Assembly (NCBI RefSeq): GCF_001718695.1 | Contig: NZ_CP013422.1 | Location: 1,054,001 to 1,118,000, forward strand | Direction: 5' to 3' | Origin: Burkholderia ubonensis | GTDB taxonomy: Bacteria > Pseudomonadota > Gammaproteobacteria > Burkholderiales > Burkholderiaceae | DNA: 64,000 nucleotides | In this document: in pieces, positions 52,872 through 62,103 of the stretch | How positions within the stretch are numbered: the first letter of the stretch is position 1 | Layout: every line of letters begins with the position of its first letter | The notes under the pieces: model-generated | The model's database searches: none | The model's input: the letters and a program-made list of their open reading frames with translations, nothing else | Told to the model about the DNA's origin: nothing | Position numbers and translations under genes: made by a program

Positions 52872-53783
52872 ATGACCAAGCGTTCACTGGCCGCGCTGGC
52901 GGCAAGCCTGTTGATGTCCGTCGCCGCGATCGACGGGCTCGTTGCACCGCAATTCGCTTACGCGCAAGCGAGCGGATCCGCGGCGGCATCCGATGCGTCG
53001 ACACAGGCTGCGGCGCCTGCGCAGGCGCCTGCCGCCGCCGAGCCGGCACCGCCGCCGGCGCCTGCCGCCACCGAAGCGGTCGAGAATCCGTACGGTCTCG
53101 GCGCGCTGTGGAAGAACGGCGATTTCGTCGCGCGGTTCGTGCTGAGCCTGCTCGTGATCATGTCGATGGGGAGCTGGTACATCATGATCGCCAAGTTCCT
53201 CGAGCAGTTCCGCGCGAACCGGCGCGCGAAGCTCGCGGACGAACAGCTCTGGTCGGCTCCGTCGCTGTCGGACGGCGCGAAGCTGCTGGACGACGCGTCG
53301 CCGTTCCGCTTCATCGCCGAGACTGCGATCGAGGCCGGCGAGCATCACGACGAGGCGCTGCTCGAGGCGGTCGACCGCAATACGTGGATCGACGTGTCGG
53401 TCGAGCGCGCGATCACCAACGTGTCGAACCGTCTGCAGGACGGCCTCGCATTCCTCGCGACGGTCGGCTCGACCGCGCCGTTCGTCGGCCTGTTCGGCAC
53501 CGTGTGGGGCATCTACCACGCGCTGACGGCGATCGGCATCGCGGGGCAGGCGTCGATCGACAAGGTCGCGGGCCCGGTCGGCGAGGCGCTGATCATGACC
53601 GCGATCGGGCTGGCGGTCGCCGTGCCCGCGGTGCTCGGCTACAACTTCCTGGTTCGCCGCAACAAGTCGGTGATGGAGCGCGTGCGCAACTTCGGCGCGC
53701 AGCTCCACACGGTGCTGCTCGCGGGCAGCAAGCGTCCGGTGCGGGCCGCCGCCGGCTCGCGCGCCGCGTCGCTCGTCCACTGA
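52872..53783 (+). CDS. exbB: ExbB-family proton channel, with signal peptide and linker
   Basis: 303 residues. A cleavable-looking signal (SLAALAASLLMSVAAIDGLV ... AYAQAS), an Ala/Pro linker, then the MotA/TolQ/ExbB core: FVLSLLVIMSMGSWYIMIAK, GLAFLATVGSTAPFVGLFGT and GEALIMTAIGLAVAVPAVLG. The long N-terminal extension is typical of the Xanthomonas/Burkholderia-type ExbB. GGAG precedes the ATG with a 6-nt spacer. It forms the proton-driven motor with the two ExbD proteins downstream. Confidence 0.93.
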   Translation: MTKRSLAALAASLLMSVAAIDGLVAPQFAYAQASGSAAASDASTQAAAPAQAPAAAEPAPPPAPAATEAVENPYGLGALWKNGDFVARFVLSLLVIMSMGSWYIMIAKFLEQFRANRRAKLADEQLWSAPSLSDGAKLLDDASPFRFIAETAIEAGEHHDEALLEAVDRNTWIDVSVERAITNVSNRLQDGLAFLATVGSTAPFVGLFGTVWGIYHALTAIGIAGQASIDKVAGPVGEALIMTAIGLAVAVPAVLGYNFLVRRNKSVMERVRNFGAQLHTVLLAGSKRPVRAAAGSRAASLVH

Positions 53784-53800
53784 CGCGGGCGGGGTGCGCG

Positions 53801-54223
53801 ATGGCCATGAACGTCGGGCAGGACGACAGCGACGAGGTGATCGCCAACATCAACACGACGCCGCTCGTCGACGTGATGCTGGTGCTGCTGATCATCTTCC
53901 TGATCACGATCCCGGTCGTGACGCACACGATTCCGCTGGCGCTGCCGAAGGAAACGGTGCAGCCGCTGCAGACGACGCCGAAAAGCGTCGAGATCGCTGT
54001 GAATCGCGATGGGCAATTCTTCTGGGGCGAGCAACTGGTGGATGCGTCGACGTTGCTCGCGAAGCTGAAGGGGGCGTCTCAGCAGCAACCGCAGCCGAGC
54101 GTGCACGTGCGCGGCGACGAGAACACGCGCTACGAGTTCATCGGCCGGGTCGTCACGATGTGCGAGCGGGCCGGTATCGCGAAGGTGTCGTTCATTACGG
54201 AACCGCCGGCGCGGGGTGGTTAG
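53801..54223 (+). CDS. exbD: ExbD-family protein 1
   Basis: 140 residues. Conserved NTTPLVDVMLVLLIIFLI with the membrane Asp needed for proton transfer, then a periplasmic alpha/beta domain. It begins 17 bp after exbB. Confidence 0.92.
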   Translation: MAMNVGQDDSDEVIANINTTPLVDVMLVLLIIFLITIPVVTHTIPLALPKETVQPLQTTPKSVEIAVNRDGQFFWGEQLVDASTLLAKLKGASQQQPQPSVHVRGDENTRYEFIGRVVTMCERAGIAKVSFITEPPARGG

Positions 54224-54304
54224 CCTTGCAGGGGAACAGCATGCGCGCCGATTCCGATTGACCGCGACGCATGGAATCAGCGCGAGCATCGACAGGAGCA
54301 GACG

Positions 54305-54736
54305 ATGGGAATGAACGTGCCTTCGGGCGGGGGCGGCGGCGAGCCGGACGTGATGGTCGACATCAACACCACGCCGCTGATCGACGTGATGCTGGTGTTG
54401 CTGATCATGCTGATCATCACCATTCCGATCCAGATGCACTCGGTCAGGATGGACCTGCCGGTCGGCAATCCGCCGCCGCCGGCGAAGCCGCCGGAGGCCG
54501 TGCAGATCGACATCGGCGCCGACGGCGCGACGAACTGGAACGGCGCGCGGGTGCCGGATCGCGCGGCGCTCGAGGCGAAGCTGACGACGGTCGCGCACGA
54601 GCCCGTGCAGGCGGAGATCCATCTGCGGGCGAACAAGCTGGCGCCGTACAAGGACGTGGCGGCCGTACTGGCGTCCGCGCAGCGTGTGGGCGCGACGAAG
54701 ATCGGCTTGATCGGAAACGAGCAGTTCATGCAATGA
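54305..54736 (+). CDS. ExbD-family protein 2
   Basis: 143 residues. Same family as the gene before it but distinct (DINTTPLIDVMLVLLIMLII, Gly-rich N-terminus MNVPSGGGGGEPDVM). AGGAG with a 6-nt spacer. A second ExbD is a known feature of such operons (exbD2 in Xanthomonas), needed for specific substrates. Confidence 0.92.
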   Translation: MGMNVPSGGGGGEPDVMVDINTTPLIDVMLVLLIMLIITIPIQMHSVRMDLPVGNPPPPAKPPEAVQIDIGADGATNWNGARVPDRAALEAKLTTVAHEPVQAEIHLRANKLAPYKDVAAVLASAQRVGATKIGLIGNEQFMQ

Positions 54737-54752
54737 CGGAACAGGCCGACCG

Positions 54753-55943
54753 ATGAACCAGCGACGATGGAAACGGATGATGGCGCTGACGGCGCTCGGG
54801 GCGGCCTGCGTGCTCGGCCGGCCGGCGTGGGCGGCCGACACGTTGCGGCCCGATGTGGCGAAGCCGCTGGCGGCGGCGCAGGACCTGTATCGCGCGCACA
54901 AGTATCGCGACGCGCTCGGCAAGATCGCGCAGGCGGCCGCCGTGCCGAATCGCACGCCGTATGAAACCTACATGGTGGAAGCGACGCGCGGCGCGGCGGC
55001 GATGGCGGCCGGCGATACCGGCGTGGCCGCGCAGGCCTACGAAACCGTCCTGAACTCGGGGCGCCTGTCGGGCGCGGATGAGCAGCGGACCACGGCGGCG
55101 CTCGCCGGGATCTATTTCCAGCAGAAGAACTATCCGCAGGCGATCCGCGTCGCGCAGCGCTACCTGAAGGCGGGCGGCACGGATCCGGACATGCGCACGC
55201 TGCTCACACAGTTGTATTACCTGTCGAACGATTGCAGCCAGGTCGTGAGCCAGTTGAAGGCGAGCACGGAGGCGCAGGCGCAGGCCGGCCATGCGCCCGA
55301 CGAAGGGCAGTTGCAGATGCTGGCGACCTGTGCGCAAAAGAGCAAGGATGCCGGTGCCTATCGCAGCGCGCTCGGCATGCTGGTCGCTTATCATCCGAGC
55401 CCCGCGTACTGGGCGGACATGATCTCGGCCATTCGCGGCAGCCCCGGCTACCTGTCGTCGCTCGACCTCGACATCTACCGGTTGCGCAGGGCGACGGGCA
55501 CGCTGACGACGGCCGACGGCTACATGGAGATGACGCAGCTCGCGCTGGTGGCAGGAACGCCCGCTGAAGGCAGGCAGGTGATCGACCAGGGATTCGCGTC
55601 CGGTGTGCTCGGCAAGGATGGGCAGGCGAACCGCGAGAAGCGGCTGCAGGCGCTGGCTGCCAAGCGTGCGCAAGCGGGTGCGGACGCAGCCAATCCGGTG
55701 GCGCCGCTCGATGTCGGCATGAATCTGGTGTTTGCGGGCCACGCGGCGCAGGGGCTGTCGACGATGGAGCAGGTGATCGCGAAGGGCGGGCTCGAGCATC
55801 CCGATGCGGCGCGGCTGCGGCTCGGCGAGGCGTACTACGTGGCGGGCCAGAAGGCGCATGCGGTCCAGGTGCTGCGCACGGTGAAGGGTAACGACGGCTC
55901 GGCGGATCTGGCGAAGCTGTGGATCGCGGTGGCCTCCCGGTAG
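54753..55943 (+). CDS. Exported TPR-like repeat protein
   Basis: 396 residues with a signal peptide (MMALTALGAACVLGRPAWAA). Tetratricopeptide-type repeats follow (AAQDLYRAHKYRDALGKIAQ, TTAALAGIYFQQKNYPQAIR, GEAYYVAGQKAHAVQVLRTV). Probably a periplasmic scaffold assisting the TonB/ExbBD2 system. It follows exbD2 by 16 bp. Confidence 0.8.
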   Translation: MNQRRWKRMMALTALGAACVLGRPAWAADTLRPDVAKPLAAAQDLYRAHKYRDALGKIAQAAAVPNRTPYETYMVEATRGAAAMAAGDTGVAAQAYETVLNSGRLSGADEQRTTAALAGIYFQQKNYPQAIRVAQRYLKAGGTDPDMRTLLTQLYYLSNDCSQVVSQLKASTEAQAQAGHAPDEGQLQMLATCAQKSKDAGAYRSALGMLVAYHPSPAYWADMISAIRGSPGYLSSLDLDIYRLRRATGTLTTADGYMEMTQLALVAGTPAEGRQVIDQGFASGVLGKDGQANREKRLQALAAKRAQAGADAANPVAPLDVGMNLVFAGHAAQGLSTMEQVIAKGGLEHPDAARLRLGEAYYVAGQKAHAVQVLRTVKGNDGSADLAKLWIAVASR

Positions 55944-56242
55944 CGCGACGTAAGGGCACGACGGCGTGCGACACGCACGCGATCGACGAGCAGCGTAGCG
56001 CGGCAGAAGGACCAGCCGTCGAAGGTCGGACATGAAGATGGAAAGGGGCGATCTTGTTGATTAGCAAGGCGAATCAAATTTGCGAAACATCCGATGACGG
56101 GCGACGACGGCGCCACGCCGCACCACGCGCCGGCTGCCCGCGGCAGCGCGCGGCCGGGTATCCCGCCGAGCCGGTCGCGTCATCGCATCGGTCAAGGATC
56201 GACGACATCAAACCAGTTTCGACTGCGAGGCCCCGCACTTCC

Positions 56243-56818
56243 ATGACTGTGTCCGCTGATGAGTCGGTTCTGGTCGCCGTATCGCTAGGCAACAAGATCC
56301 GGGCGCTGCGCCAGCGTCTGAAGCTCACGCTCGACGAAACGGCCGGGATCGCAGGCATTTCCAAGCCGTTCCTGTCGCAGATCGAACGCGGGCGCGCGAT
56401 GCCGTCGATCGCGTCGCTCGTCGGGATCGCGCAAGCGTTGGGCGTCACGATGCAGTACTTCATCGACACGCCGACAGAAGCGCGTTCGGTATGCCGTGCG
56501 CACGCGCTGCAGTATTTCCAGTTCACGAACTCGGCCAACCTGTTCGCCAAGCTGACGAACCCGGCGGATGGCCGCAAGCTCGACGCGATTCTCGTCAGGA
56601 TGCCGGCGGGGCAGTCGCCGTCCGAGATAACGACCCATGCGGGCGAGGAATTCGTCTACGTGATGCGCGGGCAGGTCGCGCTGACGCTCGAGGATTGCAC
56701 GTTCACGCTGAAGGCGGGCGAGACCGCGCATTACGAATCGACGGTGGCCCATGCGTGGAGCAACGCCGCCGACGAGGAAGCGGTGATCGTCTGGGTTGGC
56801 ACGCCGAGGCTGTTCTAG
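56243..56818 (+). CDS. XRE-family regulator with C-terminal cupin
   Basis: 191 residues. The helix-turn-helix (KIRALRQRLKLTLDETAGIA, GISKPFLSQIERGRAMPSIA) is followed by a cupin sensor (THAGEEFVYVMRGQVALTLE, AGETAHYESTVAHAWSNAAD). Such proteins (SutR/PuuR type) regulate amino-acid, polyamine or sulfur-compound genes. Placed between the TonB operon and the receptor it probably controls one or both. Confidence 0.9.
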   Translation: MTVSADESVLVAVSLGNKIRALRQRLKLTLDETAGIAGISKPFLSQIERGRAMPSIASLVGIAQALGVTMQYFIDTPTEARSVCRAHALQYFQFTNSANLFAKLTNPADGRKLDAILVRMPAGQSPSEITTHAGEEFVYVMRGQVALTLEDCTFTLKAGETAHYESTVAHAWSNAADEEAVIVWVGTPRLF

Positions 56819-57163
56819 CGGAGGCGGCAGGCGCCGCACGCCGCGACGCAGAAGAAGTATCCAATCGATGGAAGGCAGCACGCAGTACGCAGTACGGCCG
56901 GCAGACGTCTTCACTGCTCGTCGTCCATCGAATTGGAAGTTGCAGGAAGTGCGCTCATTACATGTAGTAAGTATTGCGAATAAAAACGTTAAGAGACGGT
57001 GATGCCGAGTGGCACGGGTGCCCGAGGCCGATCCGTTCGAGTCGTGGCAGTCGAAAGGGTGGCTATGGCGGGGTCCGTTACACGGGCGCCCAGGACGCGC
57101 AAGGAACTCACAAAGTTCCGGCGTGCAGCAGGTGGGGTCTTACTACGAGCGAGAGGGAACAAG
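56819..57163. other. Leader region before the TonB-dependent receptor gene
   Basis: 345 bp with an A/T-rich spot (AATAAAAACGTTAAGAGACG at 56979-56998). In-frame upstream starts of the receptor exist but give a basic, non-signal sequence. Probably promoter and 5' untranslated region. Confidence 0.4.
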
Positions 57164-59989
57164 ATGAAGCAGAGAGCTTTGGCGTTGGCTATCAAGAGAA
57201 TGATCTGGGCGGAAGTGGCGCTGACGGCCACGCTGGCGGCGCCGGCGTTCGCGCAGAGCCAGCCGGCGCCGGGAGCCGCATCGATCGCGGATGCGGTCGC
57301 GAACGGCGCACCCGTGACCGTTTCGCAGGCGAACGGCACGGCGGGCGCTGTCGCTGCCACGGGTGCCGCGGCATCGGGTGCGGCAGCCGTGGCGACGCCG
57401 GCCGCGCCCGGCGCGAACGGACAAGGCAAGGTCGCGCAGATCAAGCGCTTCGAGGTCACGGGCTCGCTGATCCGCAGCGCGGACAAGGTCGGCTTCAACC
57501 AGGTCCAGACCATCACGAGCAAGGACATCCAGAACAGCGGTCAGACCAACGTCGCTGATTACCTGCGCAGCACCTCGGCGAATTCGGCAAGCAGCTGGAG
57601 CGAAGGTTCGACGAACAGCTTCGCGCCCGGCGGCGCGGGCATCGCGTTGCGCGGGCTGAGCGAGAAATACACGCTGGTGCTGGTGGACGGGCAGCGCGTC
57701 GCGCCGTACGCGTTCGCGGTGAACGGCACCGACCAGTTCTTCGACCTGAACACGCTGCCGATCAACATCATCGACCGGATCGAGATCGTCAAGACGGGCG
57801 CGGTATCGCAGTATGGTTCCGACGCGATCGCGGGCGTCGTGAACATCATCACGAAAAAGAACTTCCAGGGCCTCGAGCTCGGCGGCAGCTACGGCGGCGC
57901 GACGCAGGACGGCGGCGGCGCGGGCACGACCCAGTTCAGCATCCTGGGCGGCATCGGCGACCTGAATGCCGACCGCTTCAACGTCACGGCGGCACTCAGC
58001 TACTACAAGTCGAACGGGATTCTGGCGTCCGACCGCGACATGACGCAGAACCAGGATTTCTCCAATTTCCCGGGCGGCCTGTCGAACCAGAACGTGTCGT
58101 ACTGGCGTAATCCGACCACCGGCGCGAAGGTGCCGCTGAGCCCGTGTCCGAACGGAGGCCAGGCCGTGCCGGGCACCTCCGTCGCGCAGGTCAACGGTCC
58201 GGGCACGGTCTGCGCAAACAATACCGCCTACGCGTCGTCGATCTCGCCGTGGACCGAGCGCCTGAGCGCGAAGGTGCACGCGGACTTCAAGATCAGCGAC
58301 GCGATGCAGGCATTCGCCGATCTGTGGGAAAGCAACAATACGACGGTCACGAACACCGGCGTCGGCCGCCTGGGCTCCAGCACGCAGACGTTCGACCCCG
58401 CGACGGGCGGCGTCAAGCTGGTGTCGAACGTCGTGCCGGGCAGCAATCCGTACAACCCGTTCGGCGTGCCGGCCAAGCTGGTCTACTCGTTCCCGGCCAC
58501 GCAGTCCGTGCACACGAGCTCGAACTTCTGGCGTGCCGCGACGGGTGTGAAAGGCTCGTTCAGCACGCCGCGCGTGGGCGATTGGGATTGGACCGCGTCC
58601 TACACGCATTCGCAGAACACGGTGTCGAACAACTATTCGAACCTGATCAACGCGGCCGCGCTGGAGAACATCGTCCAGAACGGCGTGTTCAACTTCGCCA
58701 ATCCGTCGTCGACACCGAACGGGTTGAACGGCCTTTACGGAAGCACGTCGACGCAGGCGATCACGAAGCTCGACACGGTCGACGCGACGATCGCGACGCC
58801 GAACCTGTTCACGCTGCCGACCGGCAACGTCGGCCTCGGCCTCGGTACGCAATTCACGCACCAGAGCCAGTACATCGGTACAGGCGCGGACTACGTGAAC
58901 GGCACGTTCATCCAGCCGTCGCTGCAATCGGTGAACGGCCAGCGCAACGTCGCGGCGATCTACTACCAGATCGACGTGCCGATCCTGAAAAACCTCACCT
59001 TCAGCCAGTCGGGCCGCTACGATCACTACAGCGATTTCGGCGGCGCGTTCTCGCCGCGCTTCGCGCTGCGCTTCCAGCCGATCCGCGAGCTGACGGTGTA
59101 CGGTTCCTACAACCGCGGCTTCCGCGCACCGACGCTGATCGAAAACACTTCGTCGAGGACCTACAGCGCGCAGGGCGCGGTCGATTCGAACGATCCCAAC
59201 AACCCGAACGCATACAACCTCGTCGAGGAAGTGCAGGCCGGTAACAGCAAGCTGCAACCGGAGCGCACGAAGAACTACAACATCGGCTTCCAGCTGTCGC
59301 CGACGCGCACCACCGACATCGGCTTCGACTGGTACAAGATCCATGTCGACAACGTGATCGGCACCGACGACGTGCAGACGGTGGTCGACGCGAACGACCC
59401 GTCGCGCGTGGTCCGCAACCCGAACGGCTCGATCGCGTACGTGCTGCTGCCGTACAAGAACCTGTCGCACCTCGACACGGACGGCTTCGAGACGACGTTC
59501 CGCCAGTCGGTGAAGACGGCGGTCGGCACGTTCACGCTGTCGGGCGACTGGGCGTACGTGTGGCACTTCAAGATGCCGGTGGGCGGCGTCGAGACGGACT
59601 TCGCGGGCAACAACGGCTCGGTGAACCAGCCGTTCGGCGGCAGCTTCCCGCGCTGGAAGGGCAATACGAGTCTGAACTGGAACTACCACAACCAATGGAA
59701 TGCGACGTTGACGTGGATGTTCACGGGACCGTACAGCCAGGCCATCCTGTCGCCGGGCCAGTATCCGAACATGCAGGACAGCGTCGCGTCGTACAGCCAG
59801 TTCAACCTGAACGTCAGCTACACGGGGTTCAAGCACTGGACGCTGTATGCGGGCATCAACAACATCTTCAACCGCAAGCCGCCGTTCGATCCGGTGTACA
59901 TGAACGCGGCCTACCAGACCGGCTACGACACGTCGCTGTACACGTACGTCGGCCGCTTCGCGCAGGCCGGCGCGACCTACAAGTTCTGA
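57164..59989 (+). CDS. Large TonB-dependent outer-membrane receptor
   Basis: 941 residues. A signal region (IWAEVALTATLAAPAFAQ), an N-terminal Ala/Gly-rich segment, the plug (KRFEVTGSLIRSADKVGFNQ, IALRGLSEKYTLVLVDGQRV, DRIEIVKTGAVSQYGSDAIA, GVVNIITKK) and a barrel of about 700 residues ending FAQAGATYKF. The 'FxVTGSxI' plug motif is typical of receptors for peptides or carbohydrates more than for simple siderophores. The neighbouring YejABE importer points to peptides. The start was chosen at the ATG preceded by GAGAGG, directly before the signal; an in-frame start at 56999 would add 55 residues. Confidence 0.93.
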   Translation: MKQRALALAIKRMIWAEVALTATLAAPAFAQSQPAPGAASIADAVANGAPVTVSQANGTAGAVAATGAAASGAAAVATPAAPGANGQGKVAQIKRFEVTGSLIRSADKVGFNQVQTITSKDIQNSGQTNVADYLRSTSANSASSWSEGSTNSFAPGGAGIALRGLSEKYTLVLVDGQRVAPYAFAVNGTDQFFDLNTLPINIIDRIEIVKTGAVSQYGSDAIAGVVNIITKKNFQGLELGGSYGGATQDGGGAGTTQFSILGGIGDLNADRFNVTAALSYYKSNGILASDRDMTQNQDFSNFPGGLSNQNVSYWRNPTTGAKVPLSPCPNGGQAVPGTSVAQVNGPGTVCANNTAYASSISPWTERLSAKVHADFKISDAMQAFADLWESNNTTVTNTGVGRLGSSTQTFDPATGGVKLVSNVVPGSNPYNPFGVPAKLVYSFPATQSVHTSSNFWRAATGVKGSFSTPRVGDWDWTASYTHSQNTVSNNYSNLINAAALENIVQNGVFNFANPSSTPNGLNGLYGSTSTQAITKLDTVDATIATPNLFTLPTGNVGLGLGTQFTHQSQYIGTGADYVNGTFIQPSLQSVNGQRNVAAIYYQIDVPILKNLTFSQSGRYDHYSDFGGAFSPRFALRFQPIRELTVYGSYNRGFRAPTLIENTSSRTYSAQGAVDSNDPNNPNAYNLVEEVQAGNSKLQPERTKNYNIGFQLSPTRTTDIGFDWYKIHVDNVIGTDDVQTVVDANDPSRVVRNPNGSIAYVLLPYKNLSHLDTDGFETTFRQSVKTAVGTFTLSGDWAYVWHFKMPVGGVETDFAGNNGSVNQPFGGSFPRWKGNTSLNWNYHNQWNATLTWMFTGPYSQAILSPGQYPNMQDSVASYSQFNLNVSYTGFKHWTLYAGINNIFNRKPPFDPVYMNAAYQTGYDTSLYTYVGRFAQAGATYKF

Positions 59990-60018
59990 TGCTGCAATCG
60001 GTTTGAATGGCACGCGAT

Positions 60019-60056
60019 GGGCCGCTCCGCTTCCCTTTACCCGCCGGGAGCGGCCC
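60019..60056 (+). terminator. Terminator after the receptor gene
   Basis: GGGCCGCTCC (60019-60028) pairs with GGAGCGGCCC (60047-60056), a perfect 10-bp stem with an 18-nt loop, followed by TTTCC. Confidence 0.7.
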
Positions 60057-60163
60057 TTTCCGGCCTGACGCCGTTATGTGCGATCCGGCGGCGTCGAGCC
60101 GTTGCGACAACCATACTGAATCCGTGCCGGCAGCCAGCCGGCGCATCCCTGGACAAGCAGAAG

Positions 60164-62089
60164 ATGAGACTTGTAACGTTGCGTTTGCCGCACGCGCCGC
60201 AATCGGTTCGCTTTGCGCTGCGGGCCGGCCGGCAACGCGGGCGAATCGCTCGCATCGCAGCTGCCGTGTGCGTGGCGTCGACGCTGAACGCTTTCGCGCC
60301 TTCGGCCGCCGAGGCCGCCAACGCGATCTCTCAATACGATCAGCCCAAGTACTCGGCCAACTTTACGCATTTCGACTATGCGGACCCGGACGCGCCGGAC
60401 GACGGCACGCTCAGTTTCCAGAACTACGGCGAGGCGCAGAGCTACGACTCGCTGAATCCGTTCCTCGTGCGCGGCTCGCCCGCCCCGGATATCCAGCATC
60501 TGATGTTCGATACGCTGATGCAGCGGAGCTGGGACGAGCTGGCGTCCGAGTACGCGTTGATCGCCGACGACGTGCAGGTCGCGCCTGACGGGATGTCGGC
60601 GACGTTCCATGTCGACCCGGCCGCGCGTTTCTCGAACGGCGACCCGATCACGGCGGCGGACGTCAAGTACTCGTTCGACACGCTGTCGAGCCCGCAGGCG
60701 TCGCCGCTCTTCAACGCGCAGTTCGCGGTGATCCGGCGCGCGGTGGTCGTCGACCGGCAGACGGTCCGCTTCGACTTCAAGCGCGCCGAGCGCGCGGCGC
60801 CGCTGATCGCGGGCGACCTGCCGGTGTTCTCGCCGAAGTGGGGGATGCGGCCCGACGGCACGCGGCCGCCGTTCGACCAGATCGCGACCGTGCCGCCGAT
60901 CGCGAGCGGCCCGTACCTGATCGAGCAGCGCAAGAACGACAAGCAGATCGTCTACACGCGCAACCCGCGCTACTGGGCGGCGCGCCTGCCGTCGCGGCGC
61001 GGCATGTACCGCTTCGCGCGCGTGTCGTTCAAGCTGTATCTCGACCAGTACACGATGCTCGAGGCGTTCAAGGCGGGCGACATCGACGCGCGCATGGAAT
61101 ACAGCGCGACGCAATGGGCGCGCCGGTACGTCGGCAAGAACTTCCGCAGCGGCTTGCTGACGACGCGCGAATTCCCCGACGGCCCCGCGCAGATGCAGGG
61201 CTTCCTGATCAACCTGCGCAAGCCGCAGTTCAGCGACGTGCGCGTGCGCCGTGCGCTGGCGCTCGCGTTCGACTACGACTGGATGAACCGGATGATGTTC
61301 TACGGGCAGTACCGCCGCACGAACGGCTTCTGGGAGGCGAGCCCGTTCGGTGCGCGAGGGATGCCGAGCGAGAAGGAGCTCGCGCTGCTCGCGCCGTATC
61401 GTGCGGAGCTGCCGCCCGAGGTGTTCGGCCCGATGGTCCGGCAGCCGTCGACGCTGCCGCCCGGCTCGCTGCGCGACAACCTGAAAGCGGCGCGCGACCT
61501 GCTCGCGCAGGCCGGCTGGCGCTACCGGGACGGCGCGCTGCGCGACGCGAACGGCACGCCGATGACGATCGAGATCATCGACGACCAGCCGGGGATGGAC
61601 CGGCTGATCCTGCCGTACATCCAGGCGCTCGGCACGCTCGGCATCCGCGCGTCGCTGCACGAGCTCGACAGCGCGCTGTACCAGCGGCGCATGGACAACT
61701 TCCAGTACGACATGACGACCTTCATCTACCCGCCGGTCACGATCCCGGGCGCGGAGCTCGCGCGCCGCTTCGGCAGCGCGGCGGCGTCCGAGGTCGGTTC
61801 GGAGAACTATCCGGGCGTGCGCTCGAAGGCGGTCGACGCGCTGATCCGCGCGGCGCTCGCCGCCGACACGCTGGAAGACCTCGAGACGGCGACGCGTGCG
61901 CTCGACCGCGTGCTGATCAACCTTTACCTCCTCGTGCCGCAGTACTACCTGCCGAATGCGCGGATCGCCTACAAGACCACCTTCGGGCATCCGGCCGTGA
62001 TTCCAGGCTCCTACCAATACGAGGACTGGATCATCGACTACTGGTACCGGAAGCGGCCCGCGGGCGCCGCGCCGGTTGCCGGCACCTGA
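60164..62089 (+). CDS. yejA: Extracellular solute-binding protein, family 5 (YejA-like)
   Basis: 641 residues. A long signal region (RIARIAAAVCVASTLNAFAP) then a peptide-binding-protein fold: DDGTLSFQNYGEAQSYDSLN PFLV, DVQVAPDGMSATFHVDPAAR, LRKPQFSDVRVRRALALAFD and VLINLYLLVPQYYLP. Length and the adjacent YejB and YejE genes identify the YejABEF type, which imports microcin C-like and other short peptides. First gene of the ABC operon; the receptor terminator separates it from the gene upstream. Confidence 0.9.
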   Translation: MRLVTLRLPHAPQSVRFALRAGRQRGRIARIAAAVCVASTLNAFAPSAAEAANAISQYDQPKYSANFTHFDYADPDAPDDGTLSFQNYGEAQSYDSLNPFLVRGSPAPDIQHLMFDTLMQRSWDELASEYALIADDVQVAPDGMSATFHVDPAARFSNGDPITAADVKYSFDTLSSPQASPLFNAQFAVIRRAVVVDRQTVRFDFKRAERAAPLIAGDLPVFSPKWGMRPDGTRPPFDQIATVPPIASGPYLIEQRKNDKQIVYTRNPRYWAARLPSRRGMYRFARVSFKLYLDQYTMLEAFKAGDIDARMEYSATQWARRYVGKNFRSGLLTTREFPDGPAQMQGFLINLRKPQFSDVRVRRALALAFDYDWMNRMMFYGQYRRTNGFWEASPFGARGMPSEKELALLAPYRAELPPEVFGPMVRQPSTLPPGSLRDNLKAARDLLAQAGWRYRDGALRDANGTPMTIEIIDDQPGMDRLILPYIQALGTLGIRASLHELDSALYQRRMDNFQYDMTTFIYPPVTIPGAELARRFGSAAASEVGSENYPGVRSKAVDALIRAALAADTLEDLETATRALDRVLINLYLLVPQYYLPNARIAYKTTFGHPAVIPGSYQYEDWIIDYWYRKRPAGAAPVAGT

Positions 62090-62103
62090 CGGAGGGCGCG
62101 ACG

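Noticed and set aside
57143..60013. 956-residue open frame antisense to the TonB-dependent receptor
   Set aside because: Arg/Val/Asp-rich composition typical of the reverse frame of G/C-rich genes; the sense frame has complete receptor motifs.
60074..62017. 647-residue open frame antisense to yejA
   Set aside because: Shadow frame; the sense gene has clear solute-binding-protein motifs.
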